Positions 15,150 through 24,900 of a stretch of 24,900 nt of DNA are shown here, piece by piece (the first letter of the stretch is position 1; each line of letters starts with the position of its first letter). The translations under genes were made by a program, and so were the position numbers. The DNA comes from Nigerium sp. (lineage in GTDB: Bacteria; Actinomycetota; Actinomycetes; Propionibacteriales; Propionibacteriaceae), in NCBI GenBank assembly GCA_016711325.1, contig JADJTH010000007.1, forward strand, positions 1 to 24,900. Reading direction: 5' to 3'. The notes beneath the pieces are model-generated. The model ran no database searches, had not been told where the DNA came from, and worked only from the letters and a program-made list of their open reading frames with translations.

Positions 15150-15753
15150 TCAGCGGATGATGCGCAGCGACACCGGGTAGCGCACGGGGCGTCCGACGAG
15201 CGAGCGCGACGTGGCCCACAGCCGCGTGACGATCCAGACCGGCCACAACGGCGCCAGCCACAGCAGCGTCCCGGGTAGCTGAAGCGCGACGATCGCCGCG
15301 AGCAACACCACGAGGCAGAACGTGACCTCGAAGTTGAGCGATTCCTTGGCGTGCTCGCGCACCCGCGCATTGCGTTCGCCGACGGTGAGCAGCACCACCA
15401 GCGGACCGAGCCAACTCGTGAGCAGTGGTAGCCAGTGCGACGCCGGCACCCCCCCGCTCCGTGCCGGCGAGAGGAACAGGCGCGTCCGGATCGACCGGCG
15501 GCCACGACTGCCAGCGGAACTCCCGCCGGCGTCGCCCAGCCGACCTGCGGCGGACCCGTCCAGGGGTGGACCGGGGAACCCCACCCGCCTGGCCCGGGGG
15601 GCGTCGGGCGTCGCGGAGAGGCCCGCCGTACGGCGGCAGCGGGTAAGGCTGCTGCGGCGCGTACGGCGACTGCTGGGTGTACCCGGGCCGGAACGGGTCG
15701 ATCAGCGTGCGCTCGTAGTCGGGCTCGTCGCCCTCCGGCCCGCCGGCGGTCAG
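15150..15753 (-). pseudogene. DUF4870 (Tic20-like) membrane protein, several frame breaks
   Basis: The C-terminal 100 residues are clear DUF4870: HWLPLLTSWLGPLVVLLTVG, REHAKESLNFEVTF, two further hydrophobic segments and RYPVSLRIIR at the end. The N-terminal part should be a Pro/Tyr/Gln-rich tail. It is found in pieces in three frames: IDPFRPGYTQQSPYAPQQPY; then GGWGSPVHPWTGPPQVGWAT; then FRWQSWPPVDPDAPVPLAGT. Removing one G from the seven-G run (15449-15455) joins GTER to GVPASHWLPLL. Adding one G near 15524 joins WATPAG to EFRWQSW. Another break lies near 15620. No normal start codon is found; the frame opens right at the purL stop (CTGA). Either a decaying gene or a poorly sequenced stretch. 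Confidence 0.75.
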
Positions 15754-18008
15754 TGTGCCCCCATGGCGTCGCGTATCGGCGCCTCCCAGCGCGCACGGAT
15801 GTCGGCAAGGTCGAGCATGAACTGGCCGCGAACCTCGATCACGGGATCGGCGACCACCTCACCCAGACGCTCCATCGGGACACCGTGCTCGCCGCACAGG
15901 GCCGCGAAGGCGAGGTAGTGCTCCCCCGAGACAGAGACCAGCACGCGGGCCGCCGACTCGGAGAACAGCGCGACGGCCGGGTCTCCGTCGGGCAGGGTCA
16001 GGGCCACACCAAGGTTCTTGCGCAGGGCCGACTCGACGAGGGCCTGTGAGAGGCCGCCGTCGGCGAGGTCGTGGGCGGAACTGAGCAGCCGCGCCTTGGA
16101 CGCGGCGATCAGGACGCGGCCGAGCGCCCTCTCGGCGTCCAGGTTCGGCGCGGGCGGCATACCGCCGAGGTGGCCATGGACGACGTCCGCCCACGACGAG
16201 CCCGACAACTCCTCCTTGGTCTCGCCGAGCAGCACCACGGCGTCGCCCGGGTGCGCGAAGCCCATCGGAATGCGGTCGGCGACATCGTCGATCACGCCCA
16301 GCATGCCCACCACCGGTGTCGGATGGATGTTGGTGCCGTCGGTCTGGTTGTAGAAGCTCACGTTGCCGCCGGTGACCGGGGTGCCGAGCGCCTGGCAGCC
16401 GTCCACGAGGCCCATGATCGACTCCTGGAACTGCCACATCACGTCCGGGTCCTCGGGCGAGCCGAAGTTGAGGCAGTCGGTGATCGCGACCGGCTCGGCG
16501 CCGGTGGTGGCGACGTTGCGGTAGGACTCCCCGAGCGCCAGCTGCGCACCCAGGTACGGGTTGAGCAGGCAGAACCGCGGATTGTTGTCGGTCGACAGGG
16601 CGATGCCGAGCCCCGTCTCCTCATCGAGCCGGATCAGGCCGGAGTCCTCGGGCTGGGCGAGCACCGTGTTGCCGCGCACGTACCGGTCGTACTGGTCGGC
16701 GATCCAGCTCTTGTCGCACAGGTTGGGCGAACCGGCGAGGGCCAGCACCTGGTCGCCGAGCTCGTCGCCGGACGCCGGACGCGGCAGGTTCTCCGCACCG
16801 TCGGCGTTGAGGGCGTCGATCCAGCTCGGGCGCGCGAGCGGACGCTGGTAGACGGGGCCGTCGTCGGCGACGGTGCGCGGGTCGACGTCCACGACGCGCT
16901 CGCCGTGGTAGTCGATGATCAACCTGTCCCCGTCGATGACCTCGCCGATGACCGTGGCCAGCACGTCCCACTTGGCGCAGATCGCCATGAAGGCGTCCAC
17001 GTTCTCGGGAGTGACGACGGCCATCATCCGCTCCTGGCTCTCGCTCATGAGGATCTCCTCGGGCGAGAGCGTCGGGTCGCGCAGGACGACCAGGTCAAGG
17101 TCGACGTGCATACCGCCGTCGCCGGCCGCCGCCATCTCGGAGGTGGCGCACGAGATGCCGGCCGCGCCGAAGTCCTGGATGCCGACGATGAGGTCGGCGT
17201 CGAACAGCTCCAGGCACGCCTCGATGAGCAGCTTCTCCATGAACGGGTCGCCGACCTGGACGCTGGGCCGCTTCGCGGGGCCGTCCGCGTCGAAGGTCTC
17301 CGAGGCGAGGATCGATGCCCCGCCGATGCCGTCGCCGCCGGTCGCCGAACCGAACAGGATCACCTTGTTGCCCACGCCCGTGGCCGCATTGGTGTACATG
17401 CCGTCGTGGTTCAGGACGCCGACGCACAGCGCGTTGACCAGCGGGTTGCCGTAGTAGGTGGGGTCGAAGATCACCTCGCCGCCCACGTTGGGCAGGCCGA
17501 GACAGTTGCCGTAGCCGCCGACGCCGGCCACGACACCGGGCAGCACACGCGCGGTATCGGGGGCGTCCAGCGGGCCGAAACGCAACGGATCCATGACCGC
17601 GATCGGCCGCGCGCCCATGGCGATGATGTCGCGGACGATGCCGCCGATGCCGGTGGCCGCGCCCTGGTAGGGCTCGACGTAGCTGGGGTGGTTGTGGGAC
17701 TCGATCTTGAACGTGACGGCGAGGCCGTTGCCCACGTCGACGACGCCGGCCTGCTGGCCGATACCGGCCAGCAACGGGCCGCGCGGCGTGTGCGGCTCGA
17801 GCACGCCGAACCGGCGCAGGTGCACCTTGGAGGACTTGTAGGAGCAGTGCTCCGACCACATCACCGAGTACATCGCCAGCTCGCAACCGGTCGGGCGGCG
17901 TCCGAGAATCGCACGGATGCTCGCATACTCCTCGGCCTTCAGTCCGAGTTCGGACCAGGGCTGCTGTGCGTCCGGGGTGGCAAAGGCATTCTCTACGGTG
18001 TCGACCAC
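15750..18008 (-). CDS. purL: Phosphoribosylformylglycinamidine synthase subunit II
   Basis: Catalytic subunit of the three-part FGAM synthase (PurLQS): FGAR plus ammonia and ATP to FGAM. 752 residues, the small-PurL length. Motifs: MWSEHCSYKSSKVHLRRF (His54), KIESHNHPSYVEPYQGAATG (101-120), GGYGNCLGLPNVGGE, SATGGDGIGGASILASE and the second-half GNVSFYN. Ammonia comes from PurQ and PurS bridges the two; both are encoded upstream on the same strand, separated from purL by a plus-strand kinase gene. Start GTG 18008 has no Shine-Dalgarno but TAGATT lies 6 bases upstream. Confidence 0.97.
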   Translation of the reverse strand: MVDTVENAFATPDAQQPWSELGLKAEEYASIRAILGRRPTGCELAMYSVMWSEHCSYKSSKVHLRRFGVLEPHTPRGPLLAGIGQQAGVVDVGNGLAVTFKIESHNHPSYVEPYQGAATGIGGIVRDIIAMGARPIAVMDPLRFGPLDAPDTARVLPGVVAGVGGYGNCLGLPNVGGEVIFDPTYYGNPLVNALCVGVLNHDGMYTNAATGVGNKVILFGSATGGDGIGGASILASETFDADGPAKRPSVQVGDPFMEKLLIEACLELFDADLIVGIQDFGAAGISCATSEMAAAGDGGMHVDLDLVVLRDPTLSPEEILMSESQERMMAVVTPENVDAFMAICAKWDVLATVIGEVIDGDRLIIDYHGERVVDVDPRTVADDGPVYQRPLARPSWIDALNADGAENLPRPASGDELGDQVLALAGSPNLCDKSWIADQYDRYVRGNTVLAQPEDSGLIRLDEETGLGIALSTDNNPRFCLLNPYLGAQLALGESYRNVATTGAEPVAITDCLNFGSPEDPDVMWQFQESIMGLVDGCQALGTPVTGGNVSFYNQTDGTNIHPTPVVGMLGVIDDVADRIPMGFAHPGDAVVLLGETKEELSGSSWADVVHGHLGGMPPAPNLDAERALGRVLIAASKARLLSSAHDLADGGLSQALVESALRKNLGVALTLPDGDPAVALFSESAARVLVSVSGEHYLAFAALCGEHGVPMERLGEVVADPVIEVRGQFMLDLADIRARWEAPIRDAMGAH

Positions 18009-18014
18009 ACGACC

Positions 18015-18020
18015 AATCTA
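18015..18020 (-). promoter_or_regulatory. -10 hexamer TAGATT before purL
   Basis: TAGATT, six bases, then GTG. It gives purL its own promoter, needed because a gene on the other strand separates it from purSQ. Confidence 0.5.
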
Positions 18021-18107
18021 GCGTGAGACGGCCACCGGATCCGAGCCCGCCCGCTGCCGGCATGGCGATCATCGCCGCGTGAGCCCCCGCACGACCGGAC
18101 CCGAGGG

Positions 18108-18113
18108 TAGGGT
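18108..18113 (+). promoter_or_regulatory. -10 hexamer TAGGGT before the sugar kinase
   Basis: TAGGGT is followed 5 bases later by an in-frame GTG (18119). The better start is GTG 18164 with its Shine-Dalgarno, which would give a leader of about 45 bases. Confidence 0.4.
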
Positions 18114-18163
18114 GGTCCGTGAGTGGATGCGCGGGTATGGGGCGCGGCACGAAGGGAGATCCC

Positions 18164-19084
18164 GTGATCGATCAGGTTCATCTCGCGCTCGATGTGGGCC
18201 AGTCGTCGACCAAATGGCGGTTGAGCGGGCCGGGAGTCGGCGCGCAAGGAACGGCCGACGGCGTCGACACCGCCCGTCCGCTCCCGGCGCAATGGGCGGC
18301 CATCGTCCACGACGTGCTCGACCGACGGCCCGACGTCGACGTGTGCGCGATCGCCATCGGCTCCTCCGGGCTGGGCCGCGAAACGGCCCACGACTTGTTG
18401 CCGCTGATCGCCGACACCGGCGCGCGCCGCGTGGTGCTCGCGCACGATTCGGTGTCGTCCTACCTGGGTGCGCTCGGCGACCAGGAGGGCTGCGTGATCG
18501 CCGCGGGCACGGGCACCATCTGCCTCGCGGTCGGCGCCCAGCACATCGCGCGGGTCGACGGTTGGGGCCACCTGCTCGGTGACGCCGGATCCGCCTACTG
18601 GATCGGCCGCACCGGCATGGAGGCCGCACTGCGCGGCCATGACGGACGCCGCCAGATGACCGCGCTCACCGGCGCCCTCGCCGAAACCTATCCCGACCTC
18701 GAACTGACCTACCTCGACCTGCAGTCCGCGCCGGACCGGGTCGCCCGGATCGCCGCGTTCGCCTCCACCGTCACGCGGATGGCCGACCTCGACCGGGTCG
18801 CCGGCAACATCGCCGACAAGGCGGCCGCGCATCTGTCGGAGTCCGTCCAGGCGGGCATCCGACGCGCGCACCTGCACGGTCCCACCCCGCCCAAAGTCGC
18901 AGCACTGGGGGGCGTGTTCGCCTGCGAACGGATCCTGCGCCGGTTCACCGAGTACCTGAGCCTTCAGTGGCCGGCCTTCGCCCTCACCGAGCCTCTCGCC
19001 CAGGGCCTCGACGGCGCGGAGGCGTTACTGGACCTGACGCCCGGCCACCCGCTGTTCGCGCAGTTGTCGATCGCCGAGCGCTGA
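18164..19084 (+). CDS. BadF/BadG-type ATPase, probable N-acetylglucosamine/glucosamine kinase
   Basis: A 306-residue member of the actin-like ASKHA ATPase fold. Phosphate-1 motif LALDVGQSSTKWRL (7-20), IAIGSSGLGR (63-72), AHDSVSSYLGA (93-103), phosphate-2 AAGTGTICLAVG (113-124), GWGHLLGDAGSAYWIGR (133-149) and a C-terminal AALGGVF adenosine motif. This pattern fits cytosolic amino-sugar kinases rather than the activator of 2-hydroxyacyl dehydratase (no cluster cysteines). GTG 18164 is chosen because AAGGGAG lies 5 bases upstream; GTG 18119 would add 15 residues. It sits on the opposite strand between purQ and purL, and is convergent with purQ. Substrate is inferred. Confidence 0.82.
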   Translation: MIDQVHLALDVGQSSTKWRLSGPGVGAQGTADGVDTARPLPAQWAAIVHDVLDRRPDVDVCAIAIGSSGLGRETAHDLLPLIADTGARRVVLAHDSVSSYLGALGDQEGCVIAAGTGTICLAVGAQHIARVDGWGHLLGDAGSAYWIGRTGMEAALRGHDGRRQMTALTGALAETYPDLELTYLDLQSAPDRVARIAAFASTVTRMADLDRVAGNIADKAAAHLSESVQAGIRRAHLHGPTPPKVAALGGVFACERILRRFTEYLSLQWPAFALTEPLAQGLDGAEALLDLTPGHPLFAQLSIAER

Positions 19085-19089
19085 CCCAC

Positions 19090-19106
19090 CGCCGCCAGAG
19101 GCGGCG
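19090..19106 (+). terminator. Hairpin after the kinase gene
   Basis: CGCCGCC (19090-19096) / GGCGGCG (19100-19106), loop AGA, six bases after the kinase stop. Confidence 0.55.
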
Positions 19107-19128
19107 CAGCGGATCGGCGATCGGGGCG

Positions 19129-19171
19129 CGGCCGCCGCGACACCCCGGCGGCCGACCCGGCCCTGCCGGGT
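19129..19171 (-). terminator. Two hairpins after purQ
   Basis: ACCCGG/CCGGGT (19155-19160 / 19166-19171) directly abuts the purQ stop. CGGCCGCCG/CGGCGGCCG (19129-19137 / 19146-19154) follows. Together with the kinase hairpin they separate the convergent genes. Confidence 0.6.
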
Positions 19172-19849
19172 TCAGGTCGCGGCCGCCACGAAGGCCAGCA
19201 GGCTGTCGAAGAAGAGGCGTCCGTCGAGGGAAGGCCCCGTGAGTTCCTCCATGTTGTGCTCGGGGTGCGGCATGAGACCGACCACGTTGCCGCGCGCGTT
19301 CGTGATGCCGGCGATGTCGTTCATCGAGCCGTTGGGGTTGTGTCCGAGGTAGCGGAACACGACCTGGTTCTCGCCCTCGAGGCGGGCGAGCGTCTCGGCG
19401 TCCGCAATGTAGCCGCCCTCGCCGTTCTTCAGCACGATGGTGATCTCTTGGGCCTCGGCCATCGCGCAGGTCCAGACGGTGTCGCGTGACTCGACGCGCA
19501 GCGCCTGGTCGCGGCACACGAAGGTGCGCACGTCGTTACGGATCAGGGCGCCGGGCAACAGGTGCGACTCGCACAGCACCTGGAAGCCGTTGCAGATGCC
19601 GAGCACCGGCAGTCCTCTGTCCGCGGCGGCGATGACCTCGGTCATGATCGGGCTGAACCGGGCGATCGCGCCGCAGCGCAGGTAGTCGCCGTAGGAGAAT
19701 CCGCCCGGCAGGATGACGGCGTCCACCTTCTCGAGATCGTGCGCGGCGTGCCACAGGGGCACCGGCGTCGCGCCCGCGAGCGTGACCGCGCGGGCCGCGT
19801 CGTGGTCGTCGAGCGAACCGGGAAAAGTGACGACGCCGATGCGGGTCAC
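19172..19849 (-). CDS. purQ: Phosphoribosylformylglycinamidine synthase subunit I (glutaminase)
   Basis: Class I glutamine amidotransferase subunit of FGAM synthase; it supplies ammonia to PurL. 225 residues, normal length. N-terminal RIGVVTFPGSLDD, LPGGFSYGDYLRCG (47-60), nucleophile Cys86 in LGICNGFQVL and the His195/Glu197 pair in MPHPEHNME. Start GTG 19849 overlaps the purS stop as GTGA, so it is translated after purS. Hairpins lie right after its stop. Confidence 0.97.
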   Translation of the reverse strand: MTRIGVVTFPGSLDDHDAARAVTLAGATPVPLWHAAHDLEKVDAVILPGGFSYGDYLRCGAIARFSPIMTEVIAAADRGLPVLGICNGFQVLCESHLLPGALIRNDVRTFVCRDQALRVESRDTVWTCAMAEAQEITIVLKNGEGGYIADAETLARLEGENQVVFRYLGHNPNGSMNDIAGITNARGNVVGLMPHPEHNMEELTGPSLDGRLFFDSLLAFVAAAT

Positions 19850-20091
19850 TGCTGTTCCACCCGCACGTCGAACGCCTCGATGACGGTGTTGGCGAGCAGC
19901 TTCTCGGCCGCCTCGCGCACCTGATCGAGTCTCTCGCCGGTCAGCTCGCCGTCGACCTCTACCTCGAAACGCTTGCCCTGTCGCACGGTGAGACCTTCGA
20001 ATCCGAGGCGCTTGAGCGCACCGGTGACGGCCTTGCCCTGCGGGTCAAGGATCTCGGGCTTGGGCATCACGTCAACGATCACTCGTGCCAT
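19846..20091 (-). CDS. purS: Phosphoribosylformylglycinamidine synthase subunit PurS
   Basis: An 81-residue linker subunit that joins PurQ to PurL. MARVIVDVMPKPEILDPQGK at the N-terminus, LGFEGLTVRQGK and LLANTVIEAFDV near the end are typical. ATG 20091 is the family start; the frame open upstream is spacer sequence. TAGGAT lies 7 bases upstream of the ATG and only a weak AGGA is near. It lies 54 bases downstream of purC. Confidence 0.95.
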   Translation of the reverse strand: MARVIVDVMPKPEILDPQGKAVTGALKRLGFEGLTVRQGKRFEVEVDGELTGERLDQVREAAEKLLANTVIEAFDVRVEQQ

Positions 20092-20098
20092 GGCATCG

Positions 20099-20104
20099 AT
20101 CCTA
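20099..20104 (-). promoter_or_regulatory. -10 hexamer TAGGAT before purS
   Basis: TAGGAT, seven bases, then ATG. It would let purSQ be expressed apart from purC. Confidence 0.45.
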
Positions 20105-20145
20105 TCGGAGTGGAACCGGCTCGGTCTCCGATCCCTCATGCGCGG

Positions 20146-21039
20146 TTAATTGAACGGACGCCCGGTCAGGCGCGTGTAGGCCTCCACGTAGCGGTCGCGG
20201 GTCGCCGCGATGACGGACGCCGGCAGCGGCGGCGGCTCGATGCCGGACGTCTTGTCCCATCCCGAGTCGTGCTGGAGCCAGTCCCGCACGAACTGCTTGT
20301 CAAAACTCGGCTGTGCGCCACCGGGCGCCCACTGCTGGGCGTCCCAGAAGCGCGACGAGTCGGGGGTGAGCACCTCGTCGGCGAGCACGAGGGTGCCGTC
20401 GGGGCGGCGTCCGAACTCGAACTTGGTGTCGGCCAGGATCACGCCACGCCCGCGCGCGATCGCCTCCGCGTGCCGATAGACCGCCAGCGACGCCTCGCGG
20501 AGCTCGTCGGCGGTGCCACGACCGTGGACGGCGACGATCGACGAGAACGGCACGTTCTCGTCGTGCTCGCCGAGTTCGGCCTTGATCGCGGGGGTGAAGA
20601 TCGGCTCGGGCAGGCGATCGCCGTCGCGCAGCCCCGCGGGTAGCTCGATGCCGGTCACCGTGCCGTCCTGCTGGTATTCCGCCCAGCCGGATCCGGTGAG
20701 ATAGCCGCGGACGACGCACTCGACCGGGATCATCTCCAGGCGCTCGGTGATCAGCGCCCGCCCCTTGACCGGGTCGGGCACGTCCCTCGACACGACGTGG
20801 TTGGGGATCAGTCCGGCGAGCTGATCGAACCACCACACGCTGAGCCGCGTGAGCAATGCGCCCTTGTCGGGGATCGCCGAGCTGAGCACGTAGTCGAAGG
20901 CGGAGATCGCGTCGGTGGCCACCATGAGGAGACGTCCGGGCGCGCGTTCCCCGGGATCGGCGGCGTCCGGAAGCGCGTAGAGCCGCCGGACCTTGCCGAC
21001 GTGGACGAGCGGGAGGTCAAGGCCATAGTCGTCGATCAC
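20146..21039 (-). CDS. purC: Phosphoribosylaminoimidazole-succinocarboxamide synthase
   Basis: SAICAR synthase: joins CAIR and aspartate with ATP. From GTG 21039 it is 297 residues, the usual length. Motifs: LVHVGKVRRLYAL at the N-terminus, TDAISAFDYVLSSAIPDKG, IPVECVVRGYLTGSGW, ILADTKFEFG, DEVLTPDSSRFW and SFDKQFVRDWL. The start is chosen by family length; the frame runs upstream without a stop but those residues are Arg/Pro rich and lie under the divergent gene's promoter. No Shine-Dalgarno and no TANNNT is visible before this start, unlike most neighbours. First gene of the purC-purS-purQ run. Confidence 0.95.
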   Translation of the reverse strand: MIDDYGLDLPLVHVGKVRRLYALPDAADPGERAPGRLLMVATDAISAFDYVLSSAIPDKGALLTRLSVWWFDQLAGLIPNHVVSRDVPDPVKGRALITERLEMIPVECVVRGYLTGSGWAEYQQDGTVTGIELPAGLRDGDRLPEPIFTPAIKAELGEHDENVPFSSIVAVHGRGTADELREASLAVYRHAEAIARGRGVILADTKFEFGRRPDGTLVLADEVLTPDSSRFWDAQQWAPGGAQPSFDKQFVRDWLQHDSGWDKTSGIEPPPLPASVIAATRDRYVEAYTRLTGRPFN

Positions 21040-21104
21040 GGCAGCAGCCAGCAGGGCGCGGGGCCCTTCGCGGCCGGGCCGGGGCGCGGTGCGGACCCCG
21101 CGGG

Positions 21105-21110
21105 TATCGT
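21105..21110 (+). promoter_or_regulatory. -10 hexamer TATCGT before the sugar dehydrogenase
   Basis: TATCGT, then CGGTCC, then ATG 21117. No Shine-Dalgarno. Confidence 0.45.
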
Positions 21111-21116
21111 CGGTCC

Positions 21117-22312
21117 ATGGGACGCCCAGCCGCCGCAATCGCCCTTGTCGCCGCACTGTCACTCGCCGCGTGCTCGCCGGCACCGCCGGCCCCTGCCCCG
21201 TCGTCGGCCGCCGGACCGGCGCCGGCGGCGTCCGGGACAGCGACAGCCGGGCCCCTGGCCCCCGACGGCCGTCCCTTCGTGGTGACGGAGGAGGGGCGGT
21301 TCTCCGAGCCCTGGGCCCTGTCCTTCCTGCCGGGCACCGACTGGCTCGCGATCACTGAGCGCTCGGGACGCCTCCACCTGCGCGACCAGGCGACCGGCCG
21401 CGTGCTGGAGGTGTCGGGCACCCCCCGCGTCGTCGACGCCGGCCAGGGGGGCCTGGGCGACCTCGTGGCGGGGCCCACCTTCGCGGCCGACCGGACCGTG
21501 TACCTGAGCTGGGTCGAGGCGGGCGCCGGCGGCACCGGGGCGACGGTCGGACGAGCCCGACTCGTCGTCGAGGGGGCGGCGGCCAACCTCGCCGACCTGC
21601 GGGTGGTGTGGCGCCAGACGCCGAAGACCTCCGGCGCGGGGCACTTCAGTTCAGCCACCGCCTCGCCTTCTCGCCCGAGGGGACGCACCTGTTCGTGACC
21701 TCGGGTGACCGCCAGAAGCTCGACCCCGCCCAGGACCTGACCAACACCCTCGGCACGATCGTGCGCCTCACCCCTGACGGTCGCCCGGCGCCCGGCAACC
21801 CCTTCGCCGACCGCGGTTCGCCGACCGACGAGATCTGGAGCTACGGCCACCGCAACCCGCTGGGGCTGGCGTTCGACGCCGCCGGCACCCTGTGGAGCTC
21901 GGAGATGGGTCCCCAGGGCGGCGACGAGGTCAACGTGATCCTGCCCGGGCGCAACTACGGCTGGCCGCGGGCGTCCAACGGTTCGCACTACGGCGGCGGC
22001 GCGATCCCCGACCACACCCCCGGCGACGGCTTCGAGGCGCCGAGGGTGTCCTGGACGCCGTCCGTCTCGCCGGGCTCGCGCTCATGCTCTACAGCGGCGC
22101 GGCCTTTCCCCACTGGCAGGGGGACGCCTTCGTCGGGGCGCTCCGGGCCAGGCCTGATCCGCCTCGACGTCGACGGCACGGACGCCGCCGTGGCCGACAC
22201 CTGGCCGATGGGCCAGCGCATCCGTGAGGTCGAACAGGCCCCGGACGGCAGCATCTGGCTGCTGGAGGACGCCCCCGGGGGTCGGCTGCTGCGCCTGGCG
22301 CCACCGGGGTGA
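21117..22312 (+). pseudogene. PQQ-type glucose/sorbosone dehydrogenase lipoprotein, several frameshifts
   Basis: Family: secreted six-bladed propeller that oxidises aldose sugars with PQQ. A lipoprotein signal is present: MGRPAAAIALVAALSLAAC, lipobox Cys19, then an Ala/Pro linker. Domain marks: FVVTEEGRFSEPWALSFLPG, GGLGDLVAGPTFAADRTVYL, SGDRQKLDPAQDLTNTLGTI, EIWSYGHRNPLGLAFD and GDEVNVILPGRNYGWP. First break: TTCAG is duplicated in tandem at 21645-21654; removing one copy restores GAGHFSHRLAFSPEG. Second break: near 22071-22073 one missing G (SPGLALMLYSG). Third and fourth: near 22144 and 22153, adding one G and one C restores GALRGQALIRLDVDG. With these repairs the gene reads through to TGA 22312 at about 398 residues, a normal length. 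Mutated gene or sequence errors. Confidence 0.85.
21645..21654 (+). repeat. Tandem duplication TTCAG TTCAG
   Basis: Two adjacent 5-base copies inside the sugar dehydrogenase gene. Deleting one restores the reading frame exactly at a conserved GHFSHRLAF stretch. Confidence 0.8.
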
Positions 22313-22317
22313 GCGCC

Positions 22318-22323
22318 TAGGGT
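22318..22323 (+). promoter_or_regulatory. -10 hexamer TAGGGT before the GH63-type gene
   Basis: TAGGGT, then GGCGCC, then ATG 22330. No Shine-Dalgarno. Confidence 0.45.
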
Positions 22324-22329
22324 GGCGCC

Positions 22330-24900
<2,571 letters not shown>

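Noticed and set aside
16071..18026. 651-codon plus-strand open frame
   Set aside because: Antisense to purL, which is intact and conserved along its full length.
18119..18163. GTG 18119 as the start of the kinase
   Set aside because: It would add 15 residues with no family match. GTG 18164 has AAGGGAG at good spacing and starts the protein just before the conserved LALDVGQSSTK motif.

Overview
This window is very GC-rich (about 70%), with codons strongly biased to G or C in the third position. It looks like chromosomal DNA of an actinobacterium. The purine cluster (purC-purS-purQ, purL, purF-purM) followed by a DUF3073 gene, the DUF222 endonuclease, the YtrA-type GntR regulator and the tRNA-Glu/Asp/Phe group all point to Actinomycetota. 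A propionibacterial relative (Propionibacteriaceae) is my guess, not shown by the sequence.

Layout. 1-4810, all minus strand: a DUF222/HNH endonuclease cut by the left edge, a TreS-like GH13 enzyme, and a two-gene unit (unknown seven-helix membrane protein plus GntR regulator) behind two inverted-repeat operators. 4812-7693: ispH on minus, then ychJ-like, xseA and xseB on plus; xseA has an in-frame TAG. 7742-8228: tRNA-Glu, tRNA-Asp and tRNA-Phe with hairpin terminators. 8423-10905: a GPH-family sugar symporter fused to a cytidylate-kinase-like domain, and a small DoxX-like membrane protein. 10922-12219, minus: a 28-codon small ORF, a frameshifted alpha/beta hydrolase and DUF3073. 12368-21039: the purine genes on minus, with a broken DUF4870 gene between purL and purF and a plus-strand BadF-type sugar kinase between purQ and purL. 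21117-24900, plus: a frameshifted PQQ-type sugar dehydrogenase lipoprotein and a GH63-type glucosidase that runs off the right edge.

How the genes work together. purC, S, Q, L, F and M cover six proteins of de novo IMP synthesis. PurS, PurQ and PurL are the three subunits of FGAM synthase, and PurF is the committed step. xseA/xseB form exonuclease VII. IspH is the last step of the MEP isoprenoid pathway. Several other genes handle sugars: TreS-like, GPH symporter, BadF kinase, sugar dehydrogenase and GH63 glucosidase.

Two window-wide patterns stand out. First, eleven gene starts have a TANNNT hexamer 5-7 bases upstream, ten of them without a Shine-Dalgarno, as expected for leaderless mRNAs; most genes inside operons, or with an upstream leader, have a Shine-Dalgarno. 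Second, three genes (hydrolase, DUF4870, sugar dehydrogenase) carry several frame breaks, most repairable by changing one base in a G or C run. That raises sequencing error as an alternative to true pseudogenes. The most unusual intact gene is the symporter-kinase fusion.
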